From JADJPO01 sp046330955 (GTDB taxonomy: Bacteria; Actinomycetota; Actinomycetes; Actinomycetales; Kineosporiaceae), in the NCBI GenBank assembly GCA_046330955.1, contig JAXLRT010000017.1, forward strand, positions 1 through 64,000: a stretch of DNA of 64,000 nucleotides. Direction: 5' to 3'. This document shows positions 53,014 through 61,722 of the stretch, in pieces; the stretch's first letter is position 1, and each line of letters opens with the position of its first letter. Under the pieces are notes generated by a model. It was not told the origin of the DNA, did not search any database, and worked only from the letters and a program-made list of their open reading frames with translations. Position numbers and translations under genes: made by a program.

Positions 53014-53791
53014 TGTGGCGGGCGGCGTTGGCGTGGATCGCGTCGTGGACGTACTGGGCCAGGCCCTGGTGCAGGTCCTCGTAGGTCGCCGTGAACCTGG
53101 GGTCGGCCAGGTACATGTCGGCCAGGCCGCGGTGCATGTCGTAGCCGAGGTCGTAGAACCGGTCGTGGATGTGGCGGCGGTGGGCCTCGGCGGCGTCCAT
53201 CGCCTCGACCGAGTCGGCCGGCAGCCCGGCGTCCAGGGCCGCGACGAAGGCGACGTTGACCGCCTCGGCCTCGGCCTTGACCGCCTCCCAGTCGGCGCGG
53301 GTGTAGCGCGCGGTGCGCGAGCGGGACTGCCGCCAGGCGTCGGTGTCACCCCAGCGCTGCTCGGCCTCGGCCTCGTACTCCTCGTGGTAGCCGTCGCCGA
53401 ACAGCTCCTTCAGCTCGCCGGCGCTCAACGGTTGGTCGTTCATGCTCGCCTCCAGGGCGTGATCGAGGGCGGTGATCAGGGCGTGCAGCTCGTCCAGCCG
53501 GGACGAGACCAGTTCACGCTGCCGGCGCAGGTGGCTCGCGACGCCGTCCGGGTCGGCGTCCAGCAGGTCGGCGATCCGGTCCAGCGAGAAGCCCAGCCGG
53601 CGGTAGGTCACGATGTGGGCCAGCCGGGTGAGATCCGTTGCGGTGTAGAGCCGATAGCCGGACGCCGTGCGCTCGCTCGGGCGCAGCAACCCCACCTCGT
53701 CGTAGTGGTGCAGGGTGCGCACCGTGACGCCGAATCGGCTGCTCACCTGGCCGACCGGCAGCGGCTCGGCGGCTGCGTGCGATGCGTTCAC
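53006..53791 (-). CDS. MerR-family regulator with TipAS domain
   Basis: A protein of about 261 residues. The MerR helix-turn-helix and wing read VGQVSSRFGVTVRTLHHYDEVGLLRPSERTASGYRLYTATDL, then a coiled coil. The C-terminal half, about 150-260 (YTRADWEAVKAEAEAVN ... HDRFYDLGYDMHRGLADMYLADPRF), is a TipAS-type domain, which in Streptomyces TipAL binds thiopeptide antibiotics covalently. The covalent Cys of TipAS is not seen here, so binding may be different or non-covalent. It is likely an activator of drug resistance or its own gene. GTG 53791 was chosen. Confidence 0.85.
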   Translation of the reverse strand: MNASHAAAEPLPVGQVSSRFGVTVRTLHHYDEVGLLRPSERTASGYRLYTATDLTRLAHIVTYRRLGFSLDRIADLLDADPDGVASHLRRQRELVSSRLDELHALITALDHALEASMNDQPLSAGELKELFGDGYHEEYEAEAEQRWGDTDAWRQSRSRTARYTRADWEAVKAEAEAVNVAFVAALDAGLPADSVEAMDAAEAHRRHIHDRFYDLGYDMHRGLADMYLADPRFTATYEDLHQGLAQYVHDAIHANAARHTP

Positions 53792-53929
53792 GACCCCACT
53801 GTGTGGCCTCACGCCGGGGGAGGGTCAAGCCGCCCCCGCCCAGCGCTCGCAGATCACACCGAGTCGAGCCGATCTGCCCACGCCACGACGCCGGAATCGA
53901 CCTACAGTGCTGAGTAGGAGGTGTTCTCG

Positions 53930-54424
53930 ATGTCGCACCAAACCGCAGCCTCCGTGATCTCGCTCCCGTTGAACGAGGTCGAGGAGCGTCTTCACGATGT
54001 TCAGACCTGGCCCCTGTTCCTGGAGGATCTCGAGGAGATCAGCAAGGCAGGGCACCATCGCTACCGCATGATGATCCGCAGCGGTCGCACCACGCGCGAG
54101 GTGGTGGCCGCGATCACGCATCACCACCGCGAGCACCGCTTCACCTGGAAGGCCCTCGAGGGGCCGTTGTACGAGGGTGAGATCCGCCTGCAGTCCGAGG
54201 GTGAGCGGCGGACGAGGATCAAACTCCAGTTCACCGCCGATCCGGTCGGGTTCATGGCCGGACTGAGCGAGTTGTTCGGTGCGCGCAACGACACCGCCGA
54301 GATCGACCTGCGCAAGATGGAGCGGGTGCTGCGCCACGATCGCGAGGTCGAACGGGAGACCGAACGCGAGATCGAGCACACGATGGAACACAAGATCGAA
54401 CACAAGGCCGGGCACGGTCACTGA
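53930..54424 (+). CDS. SRPBCC-family protein
   Basis: A 164-residue protein with a helix-grip (START-like) domain: ASVISLPLNEVEERLHDVQTWPLFLEDLEEI, RFTWKALEGPLYEGEIRLQSEG and a long C-terminal helix. The tail is highly charged with repeated Glu-His-Arg (about 135-164). AGGAG lies nine bases before ATG 53930. Such proteins bind hydrophobic ligands; the ligand is unknown. A hairpin follows. Confidence 0.78.
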   Translation: MSHQTAASVISLPLNEVEERLHDVQTWPLFLEDLEEISKAGHHRYRMMIRSGRTTREVVAAITHHHREHRFTWKALEGPLYEGEIRLQSEGERRTRIKLQFTADPVGFMAGLSELFGARNDTAEIDLRKMERVLRHDREVERETEREIEHTMEHKIEHKAGHGH

Positions 54425-54480
54425 GCCGGCTCGGCCCTCGATCTGTCGTGATCACCAGGTCTCGGCCCACGGTGATCGGC

Positions 54481-54510
54481 CGCCTCGCCCGGGTCGTCTC
54501 GGGTGAGGCG
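54481..54510 (+). terminator. Hairpin between the SRPBCC gene and purD
   Basis: CGCCTCGCCCG (54481-54491) pairs with CGGGTGAGGCG (54500-54510) over 11 bases with one G-U pair and an 8-base loop. It would stop the SRPBCC transcript just before the purD promoter. Confidence 0.55.
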
Positions 54511-54522
54511 GTGACGCCGGAC

Positions 54523-54537
54523 TAGGCTCGGAGCGTG
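54523..54537 (+). promoter_or_regulatory. Possible leaderless start of purD
   Basis: TAGGCT (54523-54528) is followed by CGGAGC and the GTG start at 54535. The same arrangement, TAGGCT-CGGAG, precedes the pyrE GTG at 44411. A -10 so close to the start codon implies transcripts beginning at or next to GTG. Confidence 0.45.
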
Positions 54538-55830
54538 AAGGTTCTCGTGCTGGGCTCCGGTGCCCGTGAACACGCCCTCGTCGCCGCCCTGTCCGCTGAC
54601 GCGGACGTCCACGACATCGTCGCCGCTCCCGGCAACCCGGGCATGCCCGTGCCCTGCCGACCGGTGGACGCCGCCGACCCGGACGCCGTCCGGGCCCTGA
54701 TCGAGGCCGAGCGCGCCGCCGGCCGGGGCTTCGACCTGGTGGTGGTCGGCCCCGAGGCGCCGCTGGTCGCCGGGGTGGCGGACGCCGTCCGGGCCGCCGG
54801 GGTGCCCTGCTTCGGCCCGTCGGCCGAGGCCGCCCGGCTGGAGGGCAGCAAGGCGTTCGCCAAGGAGGTCATGGCCGCCGCCGGGGTGCCCACGGCCATG
54901 GCCCACGTGTGCACCACCGTCGACGAGGTCGCCGAGGCCCTCGACGCCTTCGGCGCTCCCTATGTGGTCAAGGACGACGGTCTGGCCGCCGGCAAGGGCG
55001 TGGTGGTCACCGACGACCGGGACGCCGCGCTCGATCACGCCCGCGCCTGCCTGGCCGGACGACCCGAGGCCGCCGTGGTCGTCGAGGAGTACCTCGACGG
55101 CCCCGAGGTGTCGCTGTTCGTGCTGTGCGACGGCGAGAGCGTCGTGCCGCTGGCCCCGGCGCAGGACTTCAAGCGCGTGGGGGACGGCGACACCGGGCCG
55201 AACACGGGAGGTATGGGCGCCTACAGCCCGCTACCGTGGGCGCCGGCCCACCTGGTCGACAACGTGGTCGATCGGGTGGCGCTGCCCGTGGTGCGCGAGA
55301 TGGCCCACCGCGGCACCCCGTTCAGCGGGGTGCTCTACTGCGGCCTGGCGCTCACGGCGCGCGGCCTGCGCGTGGTCGAGTTCAACGTCCGGTTCGGGGA
55401 TCCCGAGACCCAGTCGGTGCTCGCCCGGCTCGCCACCCCGCTCGGCGGCGTCCTGTTGGCCGCGGCGACCGGCAGCCTGGCCGGACTGGCGCCGCTGCGG
55501 TGGCGCGATGCGGCCGCCGTCACGGTGGTGCTCGCCGCCGACAACTACCCCGCCGCGCCGCGCACCGGCGATGCGATCACCGGGCTGGACGCCGCCGCGA
55601 CCGTGACCGGGGCGAGCGTGCTCCACGCCGGGACGGCGCGTGACCCCGATGGCCGGTTGGTCTCCGCCGGCGGCCGGGTGCTGTCGGTCGTGGGCCTGGG
55701 GGACGATCTGGACGCCGCGAGAACCGTGGCGTACGAAGCGATCTCGCGCATCGAGCTACCCGGGGCGCACTATCGCTCCGACATCGCGGCGGCAGCGGCC
55801 GAGCAGGCCGCCGCGGTGACGCCGGCATGA
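54535..55830 (+). CDS. purD: Phosphoribosylamine-glycine ligase
   Basis: A 431-residue ATP-grasp enzyme joining glycine to phosphoribosylamine in purine synthesis. It starts VLVLGSGAREHALVAAL, with PGNPGM, VVGPEAPLVAGVAD, KDDGLAAGKGVVV (ATP loop), a GPEVSLFVLCDGE strand, QDFKRVGDGDTGPNTGGMGAYSP (family signature) and EFNVRFGDPETQ. GTG 54535 is the start. The stop overlaps purC by ATGA. Confidence 0.97.
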   Translation: MKVLVLGSGAREHALVAALSADADVHDIVAAPGNPGMPVPCRPVDAADPDAVRALIEAERAAGRGFDLVVVGPEAPLVAGVADAVRAAGVPCFGPSAEAARLEGSKAFAKEVMAAAGVPTAMAHVCTTVDEVAEALDAFGAPYVVKDDGLAAGKGVVVTDDRDAALDHARACLAGRPEAAVVVEEYLDGPEVSLFVLCDGESVVPLAPAQDFKRVGDGDTGPNTGGMGAYSPLPWAPAHLVDNVVDRVALPVVREMAHRGTPFSGVLYCGLALTARGLRVVEFNVRFGDPETQSVLARLATPLGGVLLAAATGSLAGLAPLRWRDAAAVTVVLAADNYPAAPRTGDAITGLDAAATVTGASVLHAGTARDPDGRLVSAGGRVLSVVGLGDDLDAARTVAYEAISRIELPGAHYRSDIAAAAAEQAAAVTPA

Positions 55831-56834
55831 GTCCCGAGGTCGATTCGCCTGCGACAGTGTCGGTTTCGCCGGATTCACCGGATGCGTCGGTTTCATCGGT
55901 GACCGAGCTGCCCGGGTGGCGCCACGTCTACTCGGGCAAGGTGCGTGATCTGTACCTGCCCGACGGGTCCGACGACGCCGACCGCGTGCTGGTGGTCGCG
56001 AGTGACCGCATCTCGGCCTATGACCACGTGCTGGTCACGCCCATCCCCGACAAGGGGCGCATCCTCACCGCGCTCAGCCTGTGGTGGTTCGAGCAGCTCG
56101 CGGACGTGGTCTGCCATCACGTGCTGACCGCCACCGAGGTGCCGGCCGCGGTCGCCGGGCGGGCCATGATCTGCCGCCGGCTCGCGATGATCCCGGTGGA
56201 GTGCGTCGCCCGCGGGTACCTGACCGGGTCAGGGCTGGCCGAGTACGCCGCGACGTCGTCCGGCCAGACCGGCGGCGAGGTGTGCGGCGTGCGGCTGCCG
56301 CCGGGGCTGCTCGACGGCTCCCGGTTACCCGAGCCGATCTTCACTCCCGCCACCAAGGCACCGATGGGCGAGCACGACGAGAACGTCACCTACGACGCGG
56401 TGGTCGCCCACGTCGGGCTGCGGACCGCCGAGCGCATCCGCGAGCTGACCCTGACGGTCTATGCCACGGCCGAACGGATCGCCCGCGAGCGCGGAATCCT
56501 GGTGGCCGACACCAAGTTCGAGTTCGGCCACCTCGCCGGCGAGGCGACGGGGACCGCCGGGACGACGGCGCAGGTCGGGGACGTCGTGCTGGGCGATGAG
56601 GTACTGACCCCGGACTCCTCACGGTTCTGGCCCGCCGAGGGCTGGCAGCCGGGCGGTGCGCAGCCGAGTTTCGACAAGCAGTTCGTCCGGGACTGGCTGA
56701 CCTCACCGGCCTCGGGCTGGGATCGCCACGGCGACCAGGCCCCGCCGCCCTTGCCGCAGGACGTCGTCGAGCGCACCCGCGCGCGCTACGTCGAGGCCTA
56801 TGAACGCCTCACCGGGCGGCGTTGGACGAACTGA
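55827..56834 (+). CDS. purC: SAICAR synthetase
   Basis: A 335-residue enzyme adding aspartate to CAIR. HVYSGKVRDLYLPDG, VVASDRISAYDHVL, PIPDKGRILTALSLWWFE, PVECVARGYLTGSGLAEY, the ATP/IMP loop and LVDTKFEFG-like VADTKFEFGH are present. About 30 Ser/Pro/Asp-rich residues extend the N-terminus compared with E. coli. The ATG is within the purD stop. The 3' end overlaps the convergent amidotransferase gene by 26 bases. Confidence 0.96.
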   Translation: MSPEVDSPATVSVSPDSPDASVSSVTELPGWRHVYSGKVRDLYLPDGSDDADRVLVVASDRISAYDHVLVTPIPDKGRILTALSLWWFEQLADVVCHHVLTATEVPAAVAGRAMICRRLAMIPVECVARGYLTGSGLAEYAATSSGQTGGEVCGVRLPPGLLDGSRLPEPIFTPATKAPMGEHDENVTYDAVVAHVGLRTAERIRELTLTVYATAERIARERGILVADTKFEFGHLAGEATGTAGTTAQVGDVVLGDEVLTPDSSRFWPAEGWQPGGAQPSFDKQFVRDWLTSPASGWDRHGDQAPPPLPQDVVERTRARYVEAYERLTGRRWTN

Positions 56835-57636
56835 GGCCGGACGAATCCAGGCCGGACGAATCCAGGTCGGACGAACCGAGGCAGGACGAATCGAGCACCT
56901 CGGCGGCCCGCGCGTAGCGGGCCACGAAGGCGCGCAACAACGCCGGGGGATGCGTGACGTCGCTGGCCCGGGCCATGGCCTTGATCTCCTCGGCCTGCTC
57001 GGGCGGGAAGTACCCCGCGTGCTTGTAGACCTCGACCCGCGTGCTCAGCCCGTCGACGTCCAGCTCGGGGTGGAACTGGGTGGCGTACACGTTGCGCCCC
57101 ACCCGGAACAGCTGCACCGGGCAGGTGGCCGAGCCGGCGAGCAGCACGGCGTGGTCGGGCAGCACGCTGACCGCCTCCTTGTGCCCCACGAAGGCGTCGA
57201 AGCTGTCCGGCAGGCCGGCCAGCAACGGATCGGCCCGGCCGTCGGGGGTCAGGGTGATCCGCACCGCGCCGACCGGTTCGGCGTAGGTCCGGTCGATCAC
57301 CGCCCCCTGGTGCGCGCCCAGGGTGCCGATGCCGTAACAGGCCCCCAGGAACGGGAAGTCGACGGACACCACCTCGTCGAGCAGCCGTCGCAGGTCGGCC
57401 TCGACCCGCAGCTGGACCGGCGACTTGGCGTCCTCGGGGTCGCTGGAGTTGAACGGGCCGCCGCCGAGCAGGATGCCGGAGTAGTCCGCCAGCTCGATCG
57501 GACCCAGCGGGTCGCGCTCGAGCCGGTGGCGCACCAGGTCGGTCTCGCCCAGCCCGGCGAAGGTCTGGAAGGCCTGGTACTCGTTGTCCGCGGCGGCGTC
57601 CTCGGCGCGCGTGGCCAGCAGCAGGAACGGCTTCAC
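56809..57636 (-). CDS. Class I glutamine amidotransferase-like protein
   Basis: A 275-residue protein of the GATase type 1 fold, related to GMP synthase N-terminal domains. The nucleophile is in FLGACYGIG, the His-Glu pair in TQFHPELD, and GILLGGGPFNSSD is the oxyanion strand. It lacks a synthase domain. The C-terminal 25 residues are the translation of the 15-bp repeats (SSGLDSSGLSSS) and are probably disordered. GTG 57636 begins VKPFLLLATRAEDA. It is convergent with purC, so a role in purine metabolism is suggestive but unproven. Confidence 0.85.
   Translation of the reverse strand: MKPFLLLATRAEDAAADNEYQAFQTFAGLGETDLVRHRLERDPLGPIELADYSGILLGGGPFNSSDPEDAKSPVQLRVEADLRRLLDEVVSVDFPFLGACYGIGTLGAHQGAVIDRTYAEPVGAVRITLTPDGRADPLLAGLPDSFDAFVGHKEAVSVLPDHAVLLAGSATCPVQLFRVGRNVYATQFHPELDVDGLSTRVEVYKHAGYFPPEQAEEIKAMARASDVTHPPALLRAFVARYARAAEVLDSSCLGSSDLDSSGLDSSGLSSSNAAR
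56819..56893. repeat. 15-bp tandem repeat at the purC/amidotransferase junction
   Basis: Units AGGCCGGACGAATCC at 56834-56848 and 56849-56863 are identical, followed by two variants (56864-56878, 56879-56893) and a degenerate unit (56819-56833) at the purC stop. On the minus strand the units encode five-residue repeats of the type Asp-Ser-Ser-Gly-Leu. Confidence 0.8.
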
Positions 57637-57713
57637 GACGGTCAGCCTAGAGCCACCGGCCGACCCCGGATCCCGCCGCCGGCCCCGGGTACCGCCGGGC
57701 ACGGATCACCAGA

Positions 57714-58394
57714 TCACCGGGGTGAGGAGGTGGCCGCCACGGCCTCGACGTCGATCGGTTCGGCGCCGTCCAGCACCGGCATCCCCAGCAGGTGGGTCAG
57801 CCAGTAGCCGGCCGAGCGCCGTCCGTAGGGCGACAGCGCCGCGTCGTGGACCGCCAGGACGGCGCGAGGGGCCACCGCGCGGGCGAAGTCGATCGCCATG
57901 CCGATCGAGAGCCACGAACCGCTCACCGGCAGCGCGAGGACGTCGACGGGTCCGCTGCCGGGGGGCGGCAGGGCGTCCACGGCGTCCCCGGGGTGGTACA
58001 CCGCGGCCCCGCCGGGGCCGCGCAGCAGCAACCCGATGTTGCCGATGCGTGGCGCCTCGGGATGCACCGGTGCGTGCAGGCCGCCGAGGGCGAGCACCTC
58101 GAAGCCGGCCACCGCGGTGGCCTCGCCCGGGTGCAGTCCGCGGGCCTCGATCCCGACCCGGGTGAGTTCGACCGCAACCTCCGGTTCGGTGATCAACTCC
58201 GCGGTGGTGTTGCCGTCCAGGAGGACCGGCAGCCGCTCGGCGTCCAGGTGATCGCTGTGGGCATGCGTGATCAGGACGGCGTCCAGATCCGTGAGCTCCT
58301 CGGCACCGGGCGACATCGAGCCCGGATCGATCAACAACCGGCCGCCGCCGTCCTCCAGCAGCAGACAGGAGTGTCCGAGATGGGTCAACCGCAT
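57714..58394 (-). CDS. MBL-fold metal-dependent hydrolase (UPF0173-like)
   Basis: A 226-residue hydrolase of the metallo-beta-lactamase fold. MRLTHLGHSCLLLED is the typical start of the UPF0173/YtkL group; THAHSDHLDAERL gives the HxHxDH motif; GLHAPVHP, YHPGDAVD and AVHDAALS give further metal ligands. ATG 58394 was chosen. Activity unknown. It precedes the amidotransferase by 77 bases in the same direction. Confidence 0.85.
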   Translation of the reverse strand: MRLTHLGHSCLLLEDGGGRLLIDPGSMSPGAEELTDLDAVLITHAHSDHLDAERLPVLLDGNTTAELITEPEVAVELTRVGIEARGLHPGEATAVAGFEVLALGGLHAPVHPEAPRIGNIGLLLRGPGGAAVYHPGDAVDALPPPGSGPVDVLALPVSGSWLSIGMAIDFARAVAPRAVLAVHDAALSPYGRRSAGYWLTHLLGMPVLDGAEPIDVEAVAATSSPR

Positions 58395-58561
58395 ACCCCC
58401 ACACAAGCACCGCGCGAACCCGCCCGACAGGGCCAGGACGTCACCCGCCGATGCCGGCGTGGGCGGTGGGCGGGTCAAGCGCGAGAGCCGGTGTGCCGAC
58501 TACTCGGAGAAGGTCTGTTCCGTCGGCGAGCGAGGCGCGAGGGCGGTGTGAGAGGGCGGTG

Positions 58562-59515
58562 ATGATGCGCGGTCGCACGGGGTCCAGGGCGGCCGGCTCC
58601 ACCGTGCTCGCGGTGCTCGTGATGTCCCTCGGGTTCCTGTTCGCCTTCACCGACCCGGCGGCCGCCGGGCCGGCCCAGGCGAGCATCGCGATCTTCGACG
58701 ACGACGCCGACCGGGCGATGTTCCCGGGGCTCGACCTGGCGCCGGATCACACCTACACCCAGTGCCTGCGCATCCAGGCTCGGGCCCTCGAGCCGCAGGA
58801 CTCGGTACGTCTGGCGGCGGTCGACGTCACGGGCACGCTCGCCGCTCACCTGCACCTGACGGTCGAGATCGGGGACGGCGCCCGCTACGGCGACTGCGCG
58901 GGGTTCACCGGCGCCGTCGTGTTCGAGGGATCGCTGGCCGAGCTGGCCGCCTCGGGCACCCGGGGCGTGGCCACGGGATGGATGCCGGACGCCGACCCGG
59001 CCCGTTCGTTCCGGGTCACCGCTGCCCTCGACGCCACAGCCGGCCAGGGGCTGACCGCCGAGGGCAGCTTCCTGTGGCAGCTGACCTCGAACGCCGCCCC
59101 GCAGGTCACCCCGACCCCGACCCCGGTCGCGCCGACGACCATCACCACGACCACGACCACGACGCCGACCCCCGAGCCCACGCCGTCCGCGACACCCGAC
59201 GGCAGCCCGTCGCCGACCACGGCCCCGACCCCGCCGAACGGGGGATCCTCGATCGGCGGTGGCTCGCAGATCGCGCCGGACCTGACCCTGGATCATGCCC
59301 TGGCCCAGGTGCAGGAGGTGGGCCGCCGGCTGGCGGTGACCGTCGGCGCGGTGGTCTCCCGGCCGCAGTATCCGCTGCTGGCCCTGCTGTTCGCCCTGGC
59401 CTTCCTGATCGTGCAGGACCGCATCGACCGGCGTGACCCCAAGCTCGCCGTCACCTCGGTTCGCCAACGGGACAACGAGGTCTTCTTCCCCGACCGATTC
59501 GGTGGTGCACTGTGA
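58562..59515 (+). CDS. TasA-like secreted protein with C-terminal membrane anchor
   Basis: A 317-residue protein. A signal peptide (about 10-37) is followed by a beta-rich domain resembling the TasA-like protein at 61723: IAIFDDDADRAMFPGLDLAPDHTYTQCLRI matches DNDSNVAMFSVTGLKPGDTGTKCIVV there, and a second Cys follows in RYGDCAGF as in NANCSDF. A Thr/Pro stalk (about 180-245) leads to a helix (LLALLFALAFLIVQ) and a short cytosolic tail. The GTGA overlap couples it to the diguanylate cyclase, so surface state and c-di-GMP may be linked. It starts at ATG 58562; ATG 58565 is also possible. Confidence 0.72.
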   Translation: MMRGRTGSRAAGSTVLAVLVMSLGFLFAFTDPAAAGPAQASIAIFDDDADRAMFPGLDLAPDHTYTQCLRIQARALEPQDSVRLAAVDVTGTLAAHLHLTVEIGDGARYGDCAGFTGAVVFEGSLAELAASGTRGVATGWMPDADPARSFRVTAALDATAGQGLTAEGSFLWQLTSNAAPQVTPTPTPVAPTTITTTTTTTPTPEPTPSATPDGSPSPTTAPTPPNGGSSIGGGSQIAPDLTLDHALAQVQEVGRRLAVTVGAVVSRPQYPLLALLFALAFLIVQDRIDRRDPKLAVTSVRQRDNEVFFPDRFGGAL

Positions 59516-61080
59516 ACTCTGCTCCGTCCCGACGCTCCGGTATCGAGGTGGCCCCGCTCTCGCAGCGGGTGGCCGCCATGGAGCTCTTCCGGCTCTCGGC
59601 GGTCGTCGTCCTGGCGCTGCTGGCCAGCCTGCAGGTGGACCTGAGCGCGGGTGACGGCTGGGCGGTCGGCTGCTATCTGGTCCTGACCGGACTGCTGTCG
59701 ACCCTGGTGCTGACCCGGTTCTCCGCCCTGGCGGTCAAGGCGTTCGGCATCAGCCTGCTGCTGGACGGCGTGTTCGTGCAGTACGCGCACGACCGGTTGG
59801 GCCACGGGCTGGCCACCGACACCGTGGTGGCGGCACTGCTGGTGGCGGTGTGCCTGCTCGCCTCCTTCCGGACCGGCCTGAAGCTGGCGGTCTGGCAGTC
59901 CTTGATGCTCGTGATCGCCTGGCGCGGCGAGCAGAGCGGGTTGTTCCCGGCGGTCGCGGGGACCACCGGCATCAGCCGCGAGAGCCTGGTGGTCACCGAC
60001 ACCGTGGTGCTCTGGCTGGTCGTGATCGTCACCTCGGTGGCCGGCTCGATCAACGAACGCGAACTGCGGCGGCGTCGCTACGACGCCGAGGCGCTGGAGC
60101 GCCTGGCCTCCGCGCTGCTCACCGACGAGACCTCGGCCGCGGTGTGCGAGCGGTTGCGGCGGTTCGCGGTCGACGAACTGGGGGCATCGCGGGCCGTGAT
60201 GCGCCAGCGCCTCGCCCAGGACGACACCGCCTCGGCCTACCTCGACCTGGCCGCCACCCGCTCCGGGGCCACCCTGGCGCTGCGGCTGAATCCCCAACTC
60301 GACCCCGATCTGGCCGCCGAACTGCCCGGTGCCCGCCGGTTGGCGGCGATCCCGCTGCGCGGGGCGGACGAGGGGCGGCAGCAGTTCCTGGTGCTGGACT
60401 TCGGCCCGACCCGGTGGCGCAGCCATCGGGTCGAGCGCCGGGTGCTCGAGGCGGCCACGCAGGCCGCTGCCACCGCAGCCCTGGCCCAGGCCCGCGCCCA
60501 GCTGATGGAACAGGCCCAGCGCGCGGCCGTCACCGATGGGCTGACCGGGGTGGCCAACCGCCGGGCCTTCGACGCAGCCCTGGCCGAGCACGAGCGGGCC
60601 TGGCGGGAGCGGGCCACGCCGTTCGTCCTCGTGCTGGTCGACGTCGACTTCTTCAAGAAGGTCAACGACGTGCACGGCCACCCGGTCGGTGACCAGGTGC
60701 TGGCGGCCGTGGCGCGCGTTCTCACCACCCAGGCCGGCGCGCGGGCCTTCGTCGCCCGCTACGGCGGCGAGGAGTTCGCGATGATCATGCAGGGCATGGA
60801 CACCGCCGCGGCGGCCGTGCTGGCCGACCGGGTTCGCCTGGGCCTGCCGCTGGCGGACTCCCCGGTGAAGGTGACCGCCAGCATGGGGGTCGCCGGGGTT
60901 CCCGAGGACGCGGACGGCATCGAGGCCGTGATCCGTGCGGCGGACGACGCTCTGCTGCTCGCCAAGCGCACCGGCCGCAACCGGGTGGTGATCGCCGGGC
61001 CGGACACCCAGGCGGCGCTGCAGGCGCACCTGGAGGCCGAGGCGAAGAGCCCGGCGGTTCAGGACTCCTCGGGCCGCTGA
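59512..61080 (+). CDS. Membrane diguanylate cyclase (GGDEF)
   Basis: A 522-residue enzyme making cyclic di-GMP from GTP. About five to six N-terminal helices (residues 28-180) precede a GAF-like region and linker, then a GGDEF domain from TDGLTGVANRRAFD. The active site is RYGGEEFAM, and the substrate Asp is in VDVDFFKKVND. An inhibitory RxxD site is not obvious before the GGEEF. It is coupled to the TasA-like gene upstream (GTGA), and no EAL domain is present. The end overlaps the signal peptidase gene by 22 bases on the other strand. Confidence 0.9.
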   Translation: MNSAPSRRSGIEVAPLSQRVAAMELFRLSAVVVLALLASLQVDLSAGDGWAVGCYLVLTGLLSTLVLTRFSALAVKAFGISLLLDGVFVQYAHDRLGHGLATDTVVAALLVAVCLLASFRTGLKLAVWQSLMLVIAWRGEQSGLFPAVAGTTGISRESLVVTDTVVLWLVVIVTSVAGSINERELRRRRYDAEALERLASALLTDETSAAVCERLRRFAVDELGASRAVMRQRLAQDDTASAYLDLAATRSGATLALRLNPQLDPDLAAELPGARRLAAIPLRGADEGRQQFLVLDFGPTRWRSHRVERRVLEAATQAAATAALAQARAQLMEQAQRAAVTDGLTGVANRRAFDAALAEHERAWRERATPFVLVLVDVDFFKKVNDVHGHPVGDQVLAAVARVLTTQAGARAFVARYGGEEFAMIMQGMDTAAAAVLADRVRLGLPLADSPVKVTASMGVAGVPEDADGIEAVIRAADDALLLAKRTGRNRVVIAGPDTQAALQAHLEAEAKSPAVQDSSGR

Positions 61081-61691
61081 CCCGCGCGGGAGACCACGAA
61101 GACCAGAGCCGCCAGGCCGGTCACGATCAGCCAGAGCCGCGCCGACTCGTCGGCGCGGCCGTGCTGCAGCAGGGCCAGCCGACCGGCGGCCGGCACCACG
61201 AGCCGGCCCACCCCGAGCAGTTCCTCGGTGGTGTGCAGCTCGGAGTCCATGCTGGGGTTGGCATCGCCCTTGGTACGGAAGCGTCCGTCGGCCTCGACCC
61301 GCACGATGCGGTGCACCACGCGTCCGGTCGCGGTGTAGGGGTCGCTGAGCAGCACCACCTGGCCGCGTTCCGGGGCCGAGCCGGGACGCGCGAACAGGAC
61401 GACGTCGCCCGGATCGATCCGGGGCGACATCGAGCCGGTGACCACCAGGGTGGGATGCCAGCCGATGACCATCGGCGCCAGGGACCAGCCGATCAGCGAG
61501 CAGACCACCAGCAGCCAGCTCGTGGCGGCCGTGCTCAGCAGCGACCACGCCGCCCAGCCCACCCCGTCGAGTCCAGCGACTCGCCCGAGCCCACCGAACC
61601 GGCCGGCAGCGCCGTCCGCGCCGTCGGGGTCACGTGAGTCGGGCACCTCGCCCGGCAGCACGGTGACGCGCGGCGGCGTCCCGTTCGTCAT
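61059..61691 (-). CDS. SipW-type signal peptidase I
   Basis: A 210-residue ER/SipW-type type I signal peptidase. The catalytic Ser is in VTGSMSPRIDPGDVVL. Box D has VVHRIVRVE, where His replaces the bacterial Lys as in SipW, and box E has TKGDANPSMD with Asp residues. One helix lies before the Ser box and one at the C-terminus. SipW enzymes mature TasA/CalY matrix proteins, and the TasA-like gene is directly upstream (31 bases), so it is probably the dedicated peptidase for that protein. ATG 61691. Confidence 0.88.
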   Translation of the reverse strand: MTNGTPPRVTVLPGEVPDSRDPDGADGAAGRFGGLGRVAGLDGVGWAAWSLLSTAATSWLLVVCSLIGWSLAPMVIGWHPTLVVTGSMSPRIDPGDVVLFARPGSAPERGQVVLLSDPYTATGRVVHRIVRVEADGRFRTKGDANPSMDSELHTTEELLGVGRLVVPAAGRLALLQHGRADESARLWLIVTGLAALVFVVSRAGQRPEES

Positions 61692-61722
61692 GGGTGATGA
61701 ACCGATCGCCCGATGCGCCGGA

